The notes under the pieces: model-generated
What the model saw: only the letters and a program-made list of their open reading frames with translations
The model's database searches: none
Told to the model about the DNA's origin: nothing
In this document: one piece after another, positions 1 to 8,133 of the stretch
Numbering within the stretch: position 1 is the stretch's first letter
Layout of the letters: each line of letters starts with the position of its first letter
Origin: Pseudorhodobacter aquimaris
GTDB taxonomy: Bacteria; Pseudomonadota; Alphaproteobacteria; Rhodobacterales; Rhodobacteraceae
Direction of reading: 5' to 3'
Length of the DNA stretch: 64,000 nucleotides
Assembly (NCBI RefSeq): GCF_001202025.1
Contig: NZ_LGHS01000066.1
Coordinates: 124,001-188,000 of the forward strand
Position numbers and translations under genes: made by a program

Positions 1-501
1 GCCTTGGCCGGCGAGGCTGCGCGCTATGCCTCGGGGCGGGCGGTTATCCCGCGGGCGCAATCGGCTGTGACACGAGCCTATGCGCGGTTCTGGCAGACCT
101 TGCCTTTTGCGCAGAGTGACGCGCCGGGATACGGGCTGTTTGCGGTCAATGCGGCGGGGCGTGCGCGTTGGGGTTCCTTCCCCGATCTGATTTCCGATGA
201 CACCTTTGTGCGCCTGCAATTCGGCCCGGATGAGCGCGTAAGCTGTGCGGCGACCTATCACTGGCCGATGATCGAAGGGTTCGGGTCCTTGGTGCGTGTG
301 CGGCGGCGGCAGGATCAAGGTGTGGCGCAAATTGCAACGCTTCACCCCGAGATCCTGGAACGGGAGGCAAAGCCGAAGATGGGCCTGCGCGATGTTTTGC
401 AACGCGCAGGGGCCGATCCGCTGGGTTTTGCCGTCTATGCAACTGTGTCCTTGGCCGTGAGGCTGCGGCGGGGCGGCGGCGAATGGGCGCGCGGGCGCTA
501 G
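1..501 (+). CDS. Glycosyltransferase family 2, C-terminal part (cut by window edge)
   Basis: The frame is open from base 1, so the real start lies outside the window. What remains is about 166 residues. A GYGLFAVNAAGRARWGSFPD stretch is followed by ISDDTFVRLQF, which resembles the part of family 2 glycosyltransferases that follows the donor-binding domain. An FAVYATVSLAVRLRR segment near the end suggests a membrane-associated C-terminus. It overlaps the stop of the opposing family 4 glycosyltransferase by 4 bases. Its neighbours are exopolysaccharide genes, so a role in building the sugar repeat unit is inferred. The acceptor and donor cannot be told from this fragment. Confidence 0.7.
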   Translation, partial: ALAGEAARYASGRAVIPRAQSAVTRAYARFWQTLPFAQSDAPGYGLFAVNAAGRARWGSFPDLISDDTFVRLQFGPDERVSCAATYHWPMIEGFGSLVRVRRRQDQGVAQIATLHPEILEREAKPKMGLRDVLQRAGADPLGFAVYATVSLAVRLRRGGGEWARGR

Positions 502-1715
502 GCCTTACCGATTAGCGCGGCCAGTTTGGCGGCCTCTGTGTCGATATCATGACGTTCCAACACCCGCGCCCGTGCGGCGGTGCCCATGGCGACCAGATCG
601 GCGTGGGGGGTCCGGGCCAGTGTCGTCATTGCTTCGGCAAGATATTGCGCATCGCCCGCCGGAATGAGCCAGCCGGTTTCGCCGCTGACAACCAGTTCCG
701 GCACGCCGGCGATTGCAGTGGCGATCACAGGGCGACCGGCGGCCATCGCCTCCATCACGACCATCGGCAGACCTTCGGCAAAGGAGGGCAGGATCAGGGC
801 CGTCGCATCGGCCAGGGCCTGAAGCACGCCTGCTTCATCTTGCCAGCCGGCCAGTGTGACGCGGGCCTCAAGGTGGTTGGCGGCGATCATGGCCTCGATC
901 TCGGGGCGCAGGGGGCCGTCACCAACCAAGGTCAGATGCAGGTCGGGATTGGTAGGGGCGGCCAATGCCATCGCCTCAATCAAGAGCGAAAAGCCTTTTT
1001 GTTCGGCCAGCCGCCCGATCGCGACCAGACGCGGCCCACCTGTGGGCGGCGCCGAGGGCTCGGGGAATTTGTCCGGTTCAATCCCGCAATGGACGACATG
1101 CAGCTTGCCCCAATCGGCCAGCGCCGCCCGACGGTAAAGCTGGCTGCGGCCAAAGCTGCTGATCGCCACGGTAAACGCCGCGTGCTGCATTTTCTCAGCC
1201 AGACACAGCCCGAGCGGGGCGTCGAACTCTTCGGGGCCATGAACGGTAAAGCTGTAGGTCGGCCCGTCCATAAGGCGCGCCAGCATTGCCACAGTGGCAG
1301 AGTTGGTGCCGAAATGCGCATGCATATGTGTGATGCCCAGATCGGCGCAGCGACGCGCGACATAGGCGGCCTCTATCAAATAAATGATGTGCCGCAAACG
1401 ACCGCCCGTGCCCGGCGTGCCGCCTGCACCAGCCGCCCCGCAGCGCATCGCGGCCACTAGGGCTTGTGCGCTTTGACGGGGCCGTTGCAACATCCAGCAC
1501 AGGGCAGTGCCAGCTAGCCCGGCAATGCCGACCTTCAAGACATGTTCTGTCCGGTCATCCTCGGCCAGATCGGCAGGGTCCAGAAGGCTGTCGCGCTCGG
1601 ACCGCATTGCGAAACGGTGGATTTCGAAACCGCGCCGCTCCAGCGCCTGAAGCTCTCGGCGGATAAAGGTGTGGGACGCGCGGGGATAGGTATTCACAAT
1701 ATAAGCGATTTTCAT
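498..1715 (-). CDS. Glycosyltransferase family 4 (exopolysaccharide)
   Basis: A 405-residue GT-B enzyme of the GT4 family that would transfer a sugar from a nucleotide donor to a lipid-linked oligosaccharide on the cytoplasmic side. The N-terminus reads MKIAYIVNTYPRASHTFIRRE, typical of WcaL/AmsK-like exopolysaccharide enzymes. The C-terminal Rossmann domain has GRLAEQKGFSLLIEA and the E-x7-E donor motif in EGLPMVVMEAMAAGRPVIA. The ATG at 1715 is preferred over the longer frame to 1778 because the family N-terminus begins there and AGAAGG precedes it at good spacing. It converges on the truncated glycosyltransferase at the left edge. Donor sugar unknown. Confidence 0.88.
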   Translation of the reverse strand: MKIAYIVNTYPRASHTFIRRELQALERRGFEIHRFAMRSERDSLLDPADLAEDDRTEHVLKVGIAGLAGTALCWMLQRPRQSAQALVAAMRCGAAGAGGTPGTGGRLRHIIYLIEAAYVARRCADLGITHMHAHFGTNSATVAMLARLMDGPTYSFTVHGPEEFDAPLGLCLAEKMQHAAFTVAISSFGRSQLYRRAALADWGKLHVVHCGIEPDKFPEPSAPPTGGPRLVAIGRLAEQKGFSLLIEAMALAAPTNPDLHLTLVGDGPLRPEIEAMIAANHLEARVTLAGWQDEAGVLQALADATALILPSFAEGLPMVVMEAMAAGRPVIATAIAGVPELVVSGETGWLIPAGDAQYLAEAMTTLARTPHADLVAMGTAARARVLERHDIDTEAAKLAALIGKA

Positions 1716-1975
1716 TTCGGCGCCTTCTGAATTGGGAGGGCTAAGGTCTAGGCGTGGAATTGGGCAATGCCTGTCCAAATCATTTGTGGCTTTTGATTTA
1801 GGGCGCGCGCGGGGGCGGCGAAACCCCTAAAAAGCCTAGGCTTCGCTATATATATGCCCGACTGTTGCCGCAATCCTTGGCCAAATTGCATCAACGCCGA
1901 AGCACAATATTGAGTGTGGGCGAATTGTCTGGTCCGAATTGGGCCAAACGGTGAACTGCAGCAAAGGAAGAAGAT

Positions 1976-2185
1976 ATGGTCATCGGCATCTTGTTTTCAG
2001 GCGTTCTCTTGGCTTTTGGCGGAATGGCTGGCGCGTTGTTTGCAGGTTTCCCGATCTGGTTGGCCTTACTGATGTACCCGCTTGCCGGGACCTTGGGGGC
2101 GATGGGTTTTATGGCATTGGCGCTGTTGTGCAAGAAAGGCGATGACGCCGATGATATGACCGCCCTGGCTGTTGTTGCGCGATAA
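1976..2185 (+). CDS. Small two-helix membrane protein, unknown function
   Basis: A 69-residue protein with a strong ribosome site (AAGGAAGA) just before its ATG. Two hydrophobic helices are visible, roughly residues 3-24 and 26-52, separated by a short Phe-Pro turn. A charged tail (CKKGDDADDM) follows. It has no motif I recognise. It stands alone between exopolysaccharide genes, with the divergent GT4 gene upstream and the sugar transferase 640 bases downstream. It could be an accessory membrane peptide of the polysaccharide machinery, but nothing in the sequence proves that. Confidence 0.6.
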   Translation: MVIGILFSGVLLAFGGMAGALFAGFPIWLALLMYPLAGTLGAMGFMALALLCKKGDDADDMTALAVVAR

Positions 2186-2825
2186 AGCGTCTGGCCGATC
2201 GGCCGTGGATTCAGGGGGGACGTGCGCTCCGGTGCCCCCGACCGTGAACATCCCGCACCCGGGCTGGCAAGGCCCGTTACACCTGTTGATCCCTTCGCTG
2301 GCCTTTGAAGTGCACTGCCCTGCTGGGCAACGGATGCAATGCCCAAAACTGTAGGATCAGCGCCTTATGGTTTGAGGCCTAGACCTTCAAATGGCGGATT
2401 TTTAGGTTTGCCCCACTGTTCTGAACGGCGACACGGCGCCTGACACCCCCTTGATTAACCTATTTGGGCAACAGAGTTGGCCCAAGTTTGCATTGTGCGA
2501 CTCACTTTATTAATTTGGTTAATTTCACGGACTTCAACAATCACAGCTTGTGTTATCAAAATTCTTCTTTGAATTTGGGCGGATATTGGCAAAATATCGT
2601 GGTAAATTTGACTTAAATGCGTCCGGATCATGACATTGCTCTCGCCAAACCCCATCATTTTGAGTAAAAATGTAACTGGGGGCGTAACTGCCGGGTATGC
2701 GTAATGATTTGTTTATATCGTTCTGTCAGTGCTGCGATTGCACAATGTGGTGAGGCTGCGTGTAGCGTAATGGCAAGGGATGTTGCTTTTGCCAATTTTG
2801 CCAAATTGAATCCGGGATCATAACT
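2186..2825. other. 640-base non-coding stretch upstream of the sugar transferase gene
   Basis: No convincing gene on either strand; the short open frames here lack ribosome sites and family resemblance. From about 2450 to 2825 the base composition turns AT-rich, unlike the flanking genes, with several TTAATTTGGTTAAT-like runs. A perfect 6+6 inverted repeat lies at 2793-2808. This is probably the promoter and leader region of the exoY-like gene. Confidence 0.5.
2793..2808. promoter_or_regulatory. Inverted repeat CAATTT-N4-AAATTG upstream of sugar transferase
   Basis: Perfect 6-base arms separated by 4 bases, ending 17 bases before the start codon at 2826. The position fits an operator or a short mRNA hairpin over the leader. 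No regulator can be named. Similar CCAAATTG words occur near 1880, upstream of the small membrane protein gene. Confidence 0.3.
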
Positions 2826-3536
2826 ATGAAAATGACTTCTTCTGATATGATTGCCGCAGAAGCCGCTGCGGTTAAGTATCCCGCACGCGCCGTCGGTTCG
2901 ACAGTGACCCAGAAAAGAACCTCGCGGCGTGGCGTTTATCGCGCTGTGTTCAAACGGGTTTTTGATACTGCCGCTGTTGTTGTGGCTGCCCCGATTATAT
3001 TGCCGTTGATTGCCGGGTTGGCCCTGGCTGTTCGGCGCGATGGTGGCCAAGCGTTTTATACCCAGCAACGTGTTGGGTTGGATGGGCGGCATTTTCGGCT
3101 GTGGAAGCTGCGCAGCATGGTTAGCGATGCAGATGAACGGATGGCCGATTATCTTGCCGCAAATCCGCAGGCCCGTGTCGAATGGGAAAGCACACAGAAA
3201 CTGAAACAAGATCCGCGGGTTACACCCTTTGGTCGGTTCTTGCGCAGGTCATCGTTGGATGAGCTGCCACAGCTTTGGAACGTTGTGCGCGGCGAGATGA
3301 GCCTTGTTGGCCCGCGCCCGATGATGCTTAATCAACAAGCGCTTTATCCCGGCAATGCTTATTATCGTCTGCGTCCCGGCATCACTGGATATTGGCAAAC
3401 GCGTGGCCGTAATGACACAACCTTTGAGGCGCGGGTTGGGTATGATGAGGCCTATGATGCCGAATTATCCCTTGCGACCGATCTAAAGGTTTTGACGGAA
3501 ACGATTGGCGTTGTTGCAAAAGGCACCGGCTGCTGA
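2826..3536 (+). CDS. ExoY-type undecaprenyl-phosphate sugar-1-phosphate transferase
   Basis: A 236-residue initiating enzyme that would transfer a hexose-1-phosphate from a UDP-sugar to undecaprenyl phosphate at the inner membrane, starting repeat-unit synthesis. After a basic N-terminus comes one hydrophobic segment (about residues 48-66, FDTAAVVVAAPIILPLIAGL). The bacterial sugar transferase domain follows, with WKLRSMVSDAD, RRSSLDELPQLWNV, GEMSLVGPRP and RPGITGYWQTRGRN. It is the short, single-helix ExoY form and lacks the multi-helix N-terminal half of WbaP-like enzymes. A terminator follows directly. The sugar specificity (Gal, Glc or another) is not readable. Confidence 0.9.
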   Translation: MKMTSSDMIAAEAAAVKYPARAVGSTVTQKRTSRRGVYRAVFKRVFDTAAVVVAAPIILPLIAGLALAVRRDGGQAFYTQQRVGLDGRHFRLWKLRSMVSDADERMADYLAANPQARVEWESTQKLKQDPRVTPFGRFLRRSSLDELPQLWNVVRGEMSLVGPRPMMLNQQALYPGNAYYRLRPGITGYWQTRGRNDTTFEARVGYDEAYDAELSLATDLKVLTETIGVVAKGTGC

Positions 3537-3563
3537 GGTTCCCCGCAATTTGATTTACAACAG

Positions 3564-3597
3564 CCCCGCCCCGATAGTCCCGGTGCGGGGTGTTTTT
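3564..3597 (+). terminator. Rho-independent terminator after the exoY-like gene
   Basis: A 10-bp stem with one mismatch (arms 3564-3573 and 3581-3590), a 7-base loop, then TGTTTTT. It lies 28 bases past the stop codon, between this gene and the convergent wzz-like gene. Confidence 0.7.
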
Positions 3598-3639
3598 ATG
3601 CTGCATGTGGTGCGAACGGCCTGAAGGAGGCCCGGCGAC

Positions 3640-4884
3640 CTATGTGCCCCGTTGTGTCGGTGTCAGATCGGATTTGCGCAGTTCTGGAAGGGCGACGATC
3701 GGGCGTAGATCCAGCTCTCGTTCCAATTGGCGCTGGGTGCGCAAGACGGGCCGTAGATGTTCCAGAACGAAGGCCGCTATCATGCCGATGATCAGGCTTG
3801 CGAATGCCCCCACCAGCACCAGTTTCCGTTTGCCACCGCTGATCGGGTAATCGGGTTCGACAGCGGCTTCCAATAGGGTAAAAGTCTCTCCCTGCGCGCT
3901 GTCTTGCAGTTTTGCGGCAGTTTCAGCATCGGCGCTGCGGCGGGTGGCCACCTCATATTGGGCTTGAAGTTGATCCAGATCGCGGTCGAATTCTGCCAAG
4001 GTCCGATCGACCTCTTGGGCCTTTGACAGAATGCCGACGATTTCTGCCCGCCGTGTCTGAAGGGCGTTGCTTTGTGCCGAAAGGGTCTCGATTTGCGCGT
4101 TAAGCGTGGCGATCCGGCGTTCATCTGTCGCGCGCGGGTTTGTTTTGCGCGCTGTGGCGTCGCGTTCATTGCGTTGGCCAACCAACGTCTGATTGAGAGA
4201 GCGCAACTCTGTCTCTAGGCCCGTAAGCTCAATCTGCAAAATATCCCGCTGTGTGGGTAAAGCATCGAGGTTTTGGGATTGAAACTGGGCAATCTCGGCC
4301 TCTTTTGCCACGATCTGTTCTTTCAGGTTGCGCTGTTCTTCTTGGAAAAAAGTCTGCGCTTCGATGGTGCGGGCTCTTTGGCTGTCTGCACCGGCCTTCA
4401 GAACGCCCTGCGCAAAATCATTCGCGACATTGGTCGCCTCCGTGCGGGTATTGGCCTGCGCGCTGATCAACAAAGCAGAAACTTCTGCCGGCTGGCCGAA
4501 AGAGGCTGCGGCCGCACTTGCCACCGTTTGAAACCGCAGCGACTGCCGCAGGATATGCACCTTTTGATCGCTGGTCAGCGCAAGATCGGCATAAAGATTA
4601 TGCCGCGCAATCACCGCCAGCATATTCTCGCGGGTGGTCAGCTGTTGCTGGATTGCTTGCAGACGTTGCGCGGAATTTTCATGGGGCGCGGCCGTACCGG
4701 ATGCGGTGGGGGCGGTGATGGTTGGCACCTGCACCTGAATGACGGCGGTGCTTTCGAAAAGGGGTTCCTTGGTGCTCAGCTGCAACACTGTTGCGGTTAT
4801 GCCCAGCAATGCGATCAGCGCAATCATCAAACGGCGGCGGATCAGCATGCCGAAAAACTCGTCAAAGCTCTGAATTTTTCCCAT
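3640..4884 (-). CDS. Wzz/GumC-like polysaccharide chain-length determinant
   Basis: A 414-residue inner-membrane protein with a helix near each end (about residues 18-36 and 345-365) and a long periplasmic coiled-coil between them, the Wzz topology. It would control chain length and couple polymerisation to export. The C-terminal helix follows SGGKRKLVLVG, close to the conserved Pro-rich segment of the family. The start at 4884 (MGKIQSFDEFF) is chosen because it puts the first helix at the usual distance. The longer frame to 4965 would run into the ATPase gene upstream. The two genes are 5 bases apart, so they are co-transcribed. It carries no kinase domain; the ATPase is separate. Confidence 0.88.
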   Translation of the reverse strand: MGKIQSFDEFFGMLIRRRLMIALIALLGITATVLQLSTKEPLFESTAVIQVQVPTITAPTASGTAAPHENSAQRLQAIQQQLTTRENMLAVIARHNLYADLALTSDQKVHILRQSLRFQTVASAAAASFGQPAEVSALLISAQANTRTEATNVANDFAQGVLKAGADSQRARTIEAQTFFQEEQRNLKEQIVAKEAEIAQFQSQNLDALPTQRDILQIELTGLETELRSLNQTLVGQRNERDATARKTNPRATDERRIATLNAQIETLSAQSNALQTRRAEIVGILSKAQEVDRTLAEFDRDLDQLQAQYEVATRRSADAETAAKLQDSAQGETFTLLEAAVEPDYPISGGKRKLVLVGAFASLIIGMIAAFVLEHLRPVLRTQRQLERELDLRPIVALPELRKSDLTPTQRGT

Positions 4885-4889
4885 TTTCG

Positions 4890-5828
4890 TTACCTGCGTC
4901 CAAATCGAGGGCGGCGCAGGCCAAGGTCTTGCGCGCGATTCATCATCACACCGATCAAGGGGCACTGCCCCTCTAGCAGCCGTTCACAGCTGCGGACCTC
5001 TGCCGCGGTGGTTTTGGTGCCGTCGATGATCAGCAAAGCGGCATCGACATGTGGCAAAAGCGCAAGAAAGTCATCTGATCCAAGAACGGGCGGGGCGTCG
5101 ATAACGACCAGATCCGGGTCAAGCAGGCGCACCAGGGCATATAAGACCGCGGCGGTTGCCGGTTCATGCAGCACCTCGGCGGCGTCTTGCATTGCGGCGC
5201 CGTTCAGGCCAAGCGCCAGGGTTCGACCATAGCGGTGAAAGTGGCTTTCAAGCGGCTGCTCGCCATTTAAATAGCTGCGGATCGCAGCGACGTCGGGCAG
5301 GCCCAACAAGGAGGCCAGTCCCGGCTGGCGCAACGCCAGATCCAGCAAAGCGGTCCGGCTGGAAGGGCAGCGTGCAAGGCTCAGGGCAAGGTTGGCCGCG
5401 ACAAAGCTTTTGCCGCATTCACCGGTCGGGGAGGTGATGGCCAGTCGACGCCAGTTGTTCTCTTGCATCGCGTGCAAAACACGTGTGCGCAGAATGTCGA
5501 ACGAGGCCGCAATCCTGGATTGTTGCGAGTGTAAAAACAGACCCTTTCCAAGCAGCTTTTCCGCATCCAAAGGGGTCGGGCTAAGTGATTCCCAAACCCG
5601 GTCAGGCGTAGGGTCGGGATGCAGGAATTTGCCCCATTCCCCGCTATTGGAAACGGTGCTTTCGGGCGTTGCAAATTGTGGTGGGGCGTGGCGAAAAACC
5701 GAAACTCCGGCACTGCGGGGCCGTTTTATTTCTTTGGCTAGCTTACGGAAACTTTCGTCATCATGTGACGATGTCCCCAGATCTGTCGGGCGCAAGGATG
5801 ATGACAACACTATATTGCGGTCGGTCAT
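4890..5828 (-). CDS. CpsD/CapB-like polysaccharide co-polymerase ATPase
   Basis: A 312-residue soluble P-loop protein paired with the Wzz-like protein, as in bacterial tyrosine kinase systems. The Walker A loop reads SPTGECGKSF (Lys about 140) and Walker B reads LVVIDAPPVLGSDD. The Walker A' region reads LLDLALRQPG, with Ala where family members usually have the second Asp of D-x-D-x-R. The C-terminus (RAQDLGLRRPRFGRR) has no tyrosine cluster, so classic autophosphorylation there is impossible. It starts with ATG at 5828, about 290 bases from the divergent glycosyltransferase start. The first 90 residues are low in recognisable motifs. A kinase-dead regulatory ATPase is the best reading. Confidence 0.8.
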   Translation of the reverse strand: MTDRNIVLSSSLRPTDLGTSSHDDESFRKLAKEIKRPRSAGVSVFRHAPPQFATPESTVSNSGEWGKFLHPDPTPDRVWESLSPTPLDAEKLLGKGLFLHSQQSRIAASFDILRTRVLHAMQENNWRRLAITSPTGECGKSFVAANLALSLARCPSSRTALLDLALRQPGLASLLGLPDVAAIRSYLNGEQPLESHFHRYGRTLALGLNGAAMQDAAEVLHEPATAAVLYALVRLLDPDLVVIDAPPVLGSDDFLALLPHVDAALLIIDGTKTTAAEVRSCERLLEGQCPLIGVMMNRAQDLGLRRPRFGRR

Positions 5829-6116
5829 ATAAAGTCAGGCTCCTGCTGCCCGATGTATCGGCTGCTCGACACGGGCGGTTATAAAATGGGCCCCCCGCAA
5901 AGCAGTAGGCAAGCTTCCGGTTTTCGCTGCTGTTTTATGCCGTTATCGGCACGTTCTGGCAGCATTTTCCGAGCCCCCGCCCAGCCATTTCTACCTATCA
6001 GACAATTATTAAAAATGAAAGTGTATCAGCATGGCTTGATCGGTGCGCGAAGCCGTGGTCAAGGCCGGTTTCAGGGTTTATGATTGCGCCGTAGTCTGTA
6101 CGAAGGAATATTCCTG

Positions 6117-7085
6117 GTGGTAATAGTAGATCCGAGTTTTGCGGCCCAGCCTTGTGTTGATGCCGTTGTAATTGGGCGCAATGAGGGCGAACGTCTTCGG
6201 GCTTGTATTGCATCGCTGTTGCCGCAAGTCGGGCGGGTGATCTATGTCGACTCCGGCTCGGTCGATGACAGTGCCGCGATGGCCGAGGGGATGGGCGCGA
6301 CCGTGGTCCAGCTGGAGATGGGCTTGCCCTTTACCGCTGCACGGGCGCGCAATGCCGGGCTTGCGCTTGTGGCTGGCGATTATGTGCAATTTGTTGATGG
6401 CGACTGTGTGGTGCAGCCGGATTGGGTCGCCACAGCATTGGCGTTTATGGAGGCCAATCCGCAGGTGGCAGTGGCTTGCGGGCGCAGGCGTGAGCGCTTT
6501 CCCGACGCCTCTGTTTACAACGGACTGTGCGATACGGAATGGGACACACCGATCGGTCAGGCCCTGGCATGTGGAGGCGATGCCTTGATGCGGGTGGCGG
6601 ATTTGCGGGCTGTTGGCGGCTACCGCGACACCCTGATCGCAGGAGAGGAGCCGGAACTGTGCCTGCGCCTTGGCCGGACCGGGGTGCAGATCTGGCGGAT
6701 AGATGCAGAGATGACATTGCATGATGCGGCGATGACGCGATTGGGGCAGTGGTGGCAGCGGAGCCGCCGTGCGGGCCATGCCTTTGCCGAGGGTGCAGCA
6801 CTTCATGGTGCAGGTTCCGAACGCCATTGGGTGCTGGAAACCCGCCGCGCATTGTTTTGGGGGTTGGCTGTGCCTGTCTTGGCGATTGTCGTCGGGGCGG
6901 TGCATCCCTTGGGTTTTGCGGTGTTGCTGCTCTGGCCGCTCCAGATGTTGCGCCTGACGCGGCATATGGGGGTCGTGCCTGCGTTCTTTTCGGTGCTTGG
7001 CAAGCTGCCAGAGGCGCAGGGGGTTTTGGGCTATTGGTGGGGCCGTTTGCGGCAAAAGCGTGCGCGGCTGATCGAGTACAAGTAG
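6117..7085 (+). CDS. Glycosyltransferase family 2 with C-terminal membrane helices
   Basis: A 322-residue GT-A enzyme. The nucleotide-binding start (DAVVIGRNEGERL), VDSGSVDDSA, the DxD-like QFVDGDCVV and a later ALMRVADLRAVGGY with GEEPELCLRL are all present. A hydrophobic pair of helices near residues 250-285 suggests membrane attachment. The frame is open to a TTG at 6084, but the GTG at 6117 sits about 9 bases after GAAGGA and begins just ahead of the domain, so I prefer it. It ends base-to-base with the convergent WecG-like gene. Likely adds one sugar of the repeat unit. Confidence 0.85.
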   Translation: MVIVDPSFAAQPCVDAVVIGRNEGERLRACIASLLPQVGRVIYVDSGSVDDSAAMAEGMGATVVQLEMGLPFTAARARNAGLALVAGDYVQFVDGDCVVQPDWVATALAFMEANPQVAVACGRRRERFPDASVYNGLCDTEWDTPIGQALACGGDALMRVADLRAVGGYRDTLIAGEEPELCLRLGRTGVQIWRIDAEMTLHDAAMTRLGQWWQRSRRAGHAFAEGAALHGAGSERHWVLETRRALFWGLAVPVLAIVVGAVHPLGFAVLLLWPLQMLRLTRHMGVVPAFFSVLGKLPEAQGVLGYWWGRLRQKRARLIEYK

Positions 7086-7832
7086 CTAGCGCTGCTTTAT
7101 CGCCTGAATGAATTGGCCCGGCAAAATCGCTGCGCAAGCGGCATAGCGCGGCACCAGACGTTTGGGGTTTTGCATCATCCGCCACGCCCATTCCAACGCC
7201 ATCTTGCGCACCCATTTTGGTGCGCGGATCTGATCACCGGCCAGAAAATCCACGCCTGCCCCGATGCAGGCAAAGCCGGCCTGCGGGGCCAGATCACGCC
7301 CCAAAGCCGACAGGATTTCCTGTTTGGGCGCGCCAAGGGCCACAAGACACAGGCAGGGGCCAACCTGACGGACCTCTTCAAGAATAGCGCGGGCCGAATC
7401 ACCCGTCGGGTCAAAGCCGTGGACCGGAGCGATGCTGCGCGCAAATTTTACGTTCGGGACAAGTTTGGTCAAATGGCGTGCGGCACCTGCGAGGGCGGCA
7501 TCGGTGCTCCCTAACAAAACCACGGGCTTGTTCGTGCGGGCCGCCGTTTCCACCAAGGGGATCACAAGATCTGCCCCCGGCACCAGTGACACCGGCTTGT
7601 GCGCCAGATGGGACAGCCAGACAAGCGGGTTTCCATCAGTGACGACAATATCCTGTTTGGCATAGGCCTTTAGAAATTCGGGGTTGCTGCGCAGTTTTGT
7701 CAGATGATCAAGATTGATCGTCGCAAGGGCAAATCCGCGCCCGTCAATTAACCGTGATTCCACCTCTTCTATTGTGGTTGCCGCATTTTTATGCGTAACC
7801 ACAATATTTGTTGTGTCGAAAGAAAACTGCAT
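7086..7832 (-). CDS. WecG/TagA/CpsF family glycosyltransferase
   Basis: A 248-residue GT26 enzyme, related to GumM, WecG and TagA, which add ManNAc, ManNAcA or glucuronic acid to lipid-linked intermediates. Recognisable parts are ATINLDHLTKL, the catalytic-region VTDGNPLVWLSH, GADLVIPLVE, VVLLGSTDAAL, ALGAPKQEIL, GAGVDFLAGDQIRAPKW and the C-terminal EWAWRMMQNPKRLVPRY. The ATG at 7832 is chosen because GGGGA precedes it. An upstream ATG at 7850 has no such site. Convergent with the family 2 glycosyltransferase. Confidence 0.88.
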   Translation of the reverse strand: MQFSFDTTNIVVTHKNAATTIEEVESRLIDGRGFALATINLDHLTKLRSNPEFLKAYAKQDIVVTDGNPLVWLSHLAHKPVSLVPGADLVIPLVETAARTNKPVVLLGSTDAALAGAARHLTKLVPNVKFARSIAPVHGFDPTGDSARAILEEVRQVGPCLCLVALGAPKQEILSALGRDLAPQAGFACIGAGVDFLAGDQIRAPKWVRKMALEWAWRMMQNPKRLVPRYAACAAILPGQFIQAIKQR

Positions 7833-8133
7833 TCTATCCCCGAAGACCATTTTAAGCGGCGCACAGTAAATGCAATTAGCGCCGTTATATCTGTTTACGC
7901 AACACTTTGTTTCTTTTATGGCATAAATTAGTTCGCTGCGCTCATGAAAGCTCTAAACCTCTACTTTTCAACGGGTTTTAGAAGAAGATTTCGCCTATTG
8001 CTGTCGATAAATGAAATGAGATACCACATAATAGGATGCAGGCCCCGCAGTTGGATATTTCAGGCTATCTATTTGTGTTAATGGGATTTGCCAATGCATT
8101 TGCACAAGATCAACAAGGAAATTTAATTAGACG

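Noticed and set aside
549-1460. 303-residue open frame on the plus strand
   Set aside because: Antisense shadow of the family 4 glycosyltransferase; His/Gly/Arg-rich composition and no family resemblance.
2172-2354. Short open frame after the small membrane protein
   Set aside because: Overlaps the end of the supported gene and has no ribosome site or family resemblance.
2655-3209. 184-residue minus-strand frame
   Set aside because: Overlaps the well-supported ExoY-like gene and shows no motif or ribosome site.
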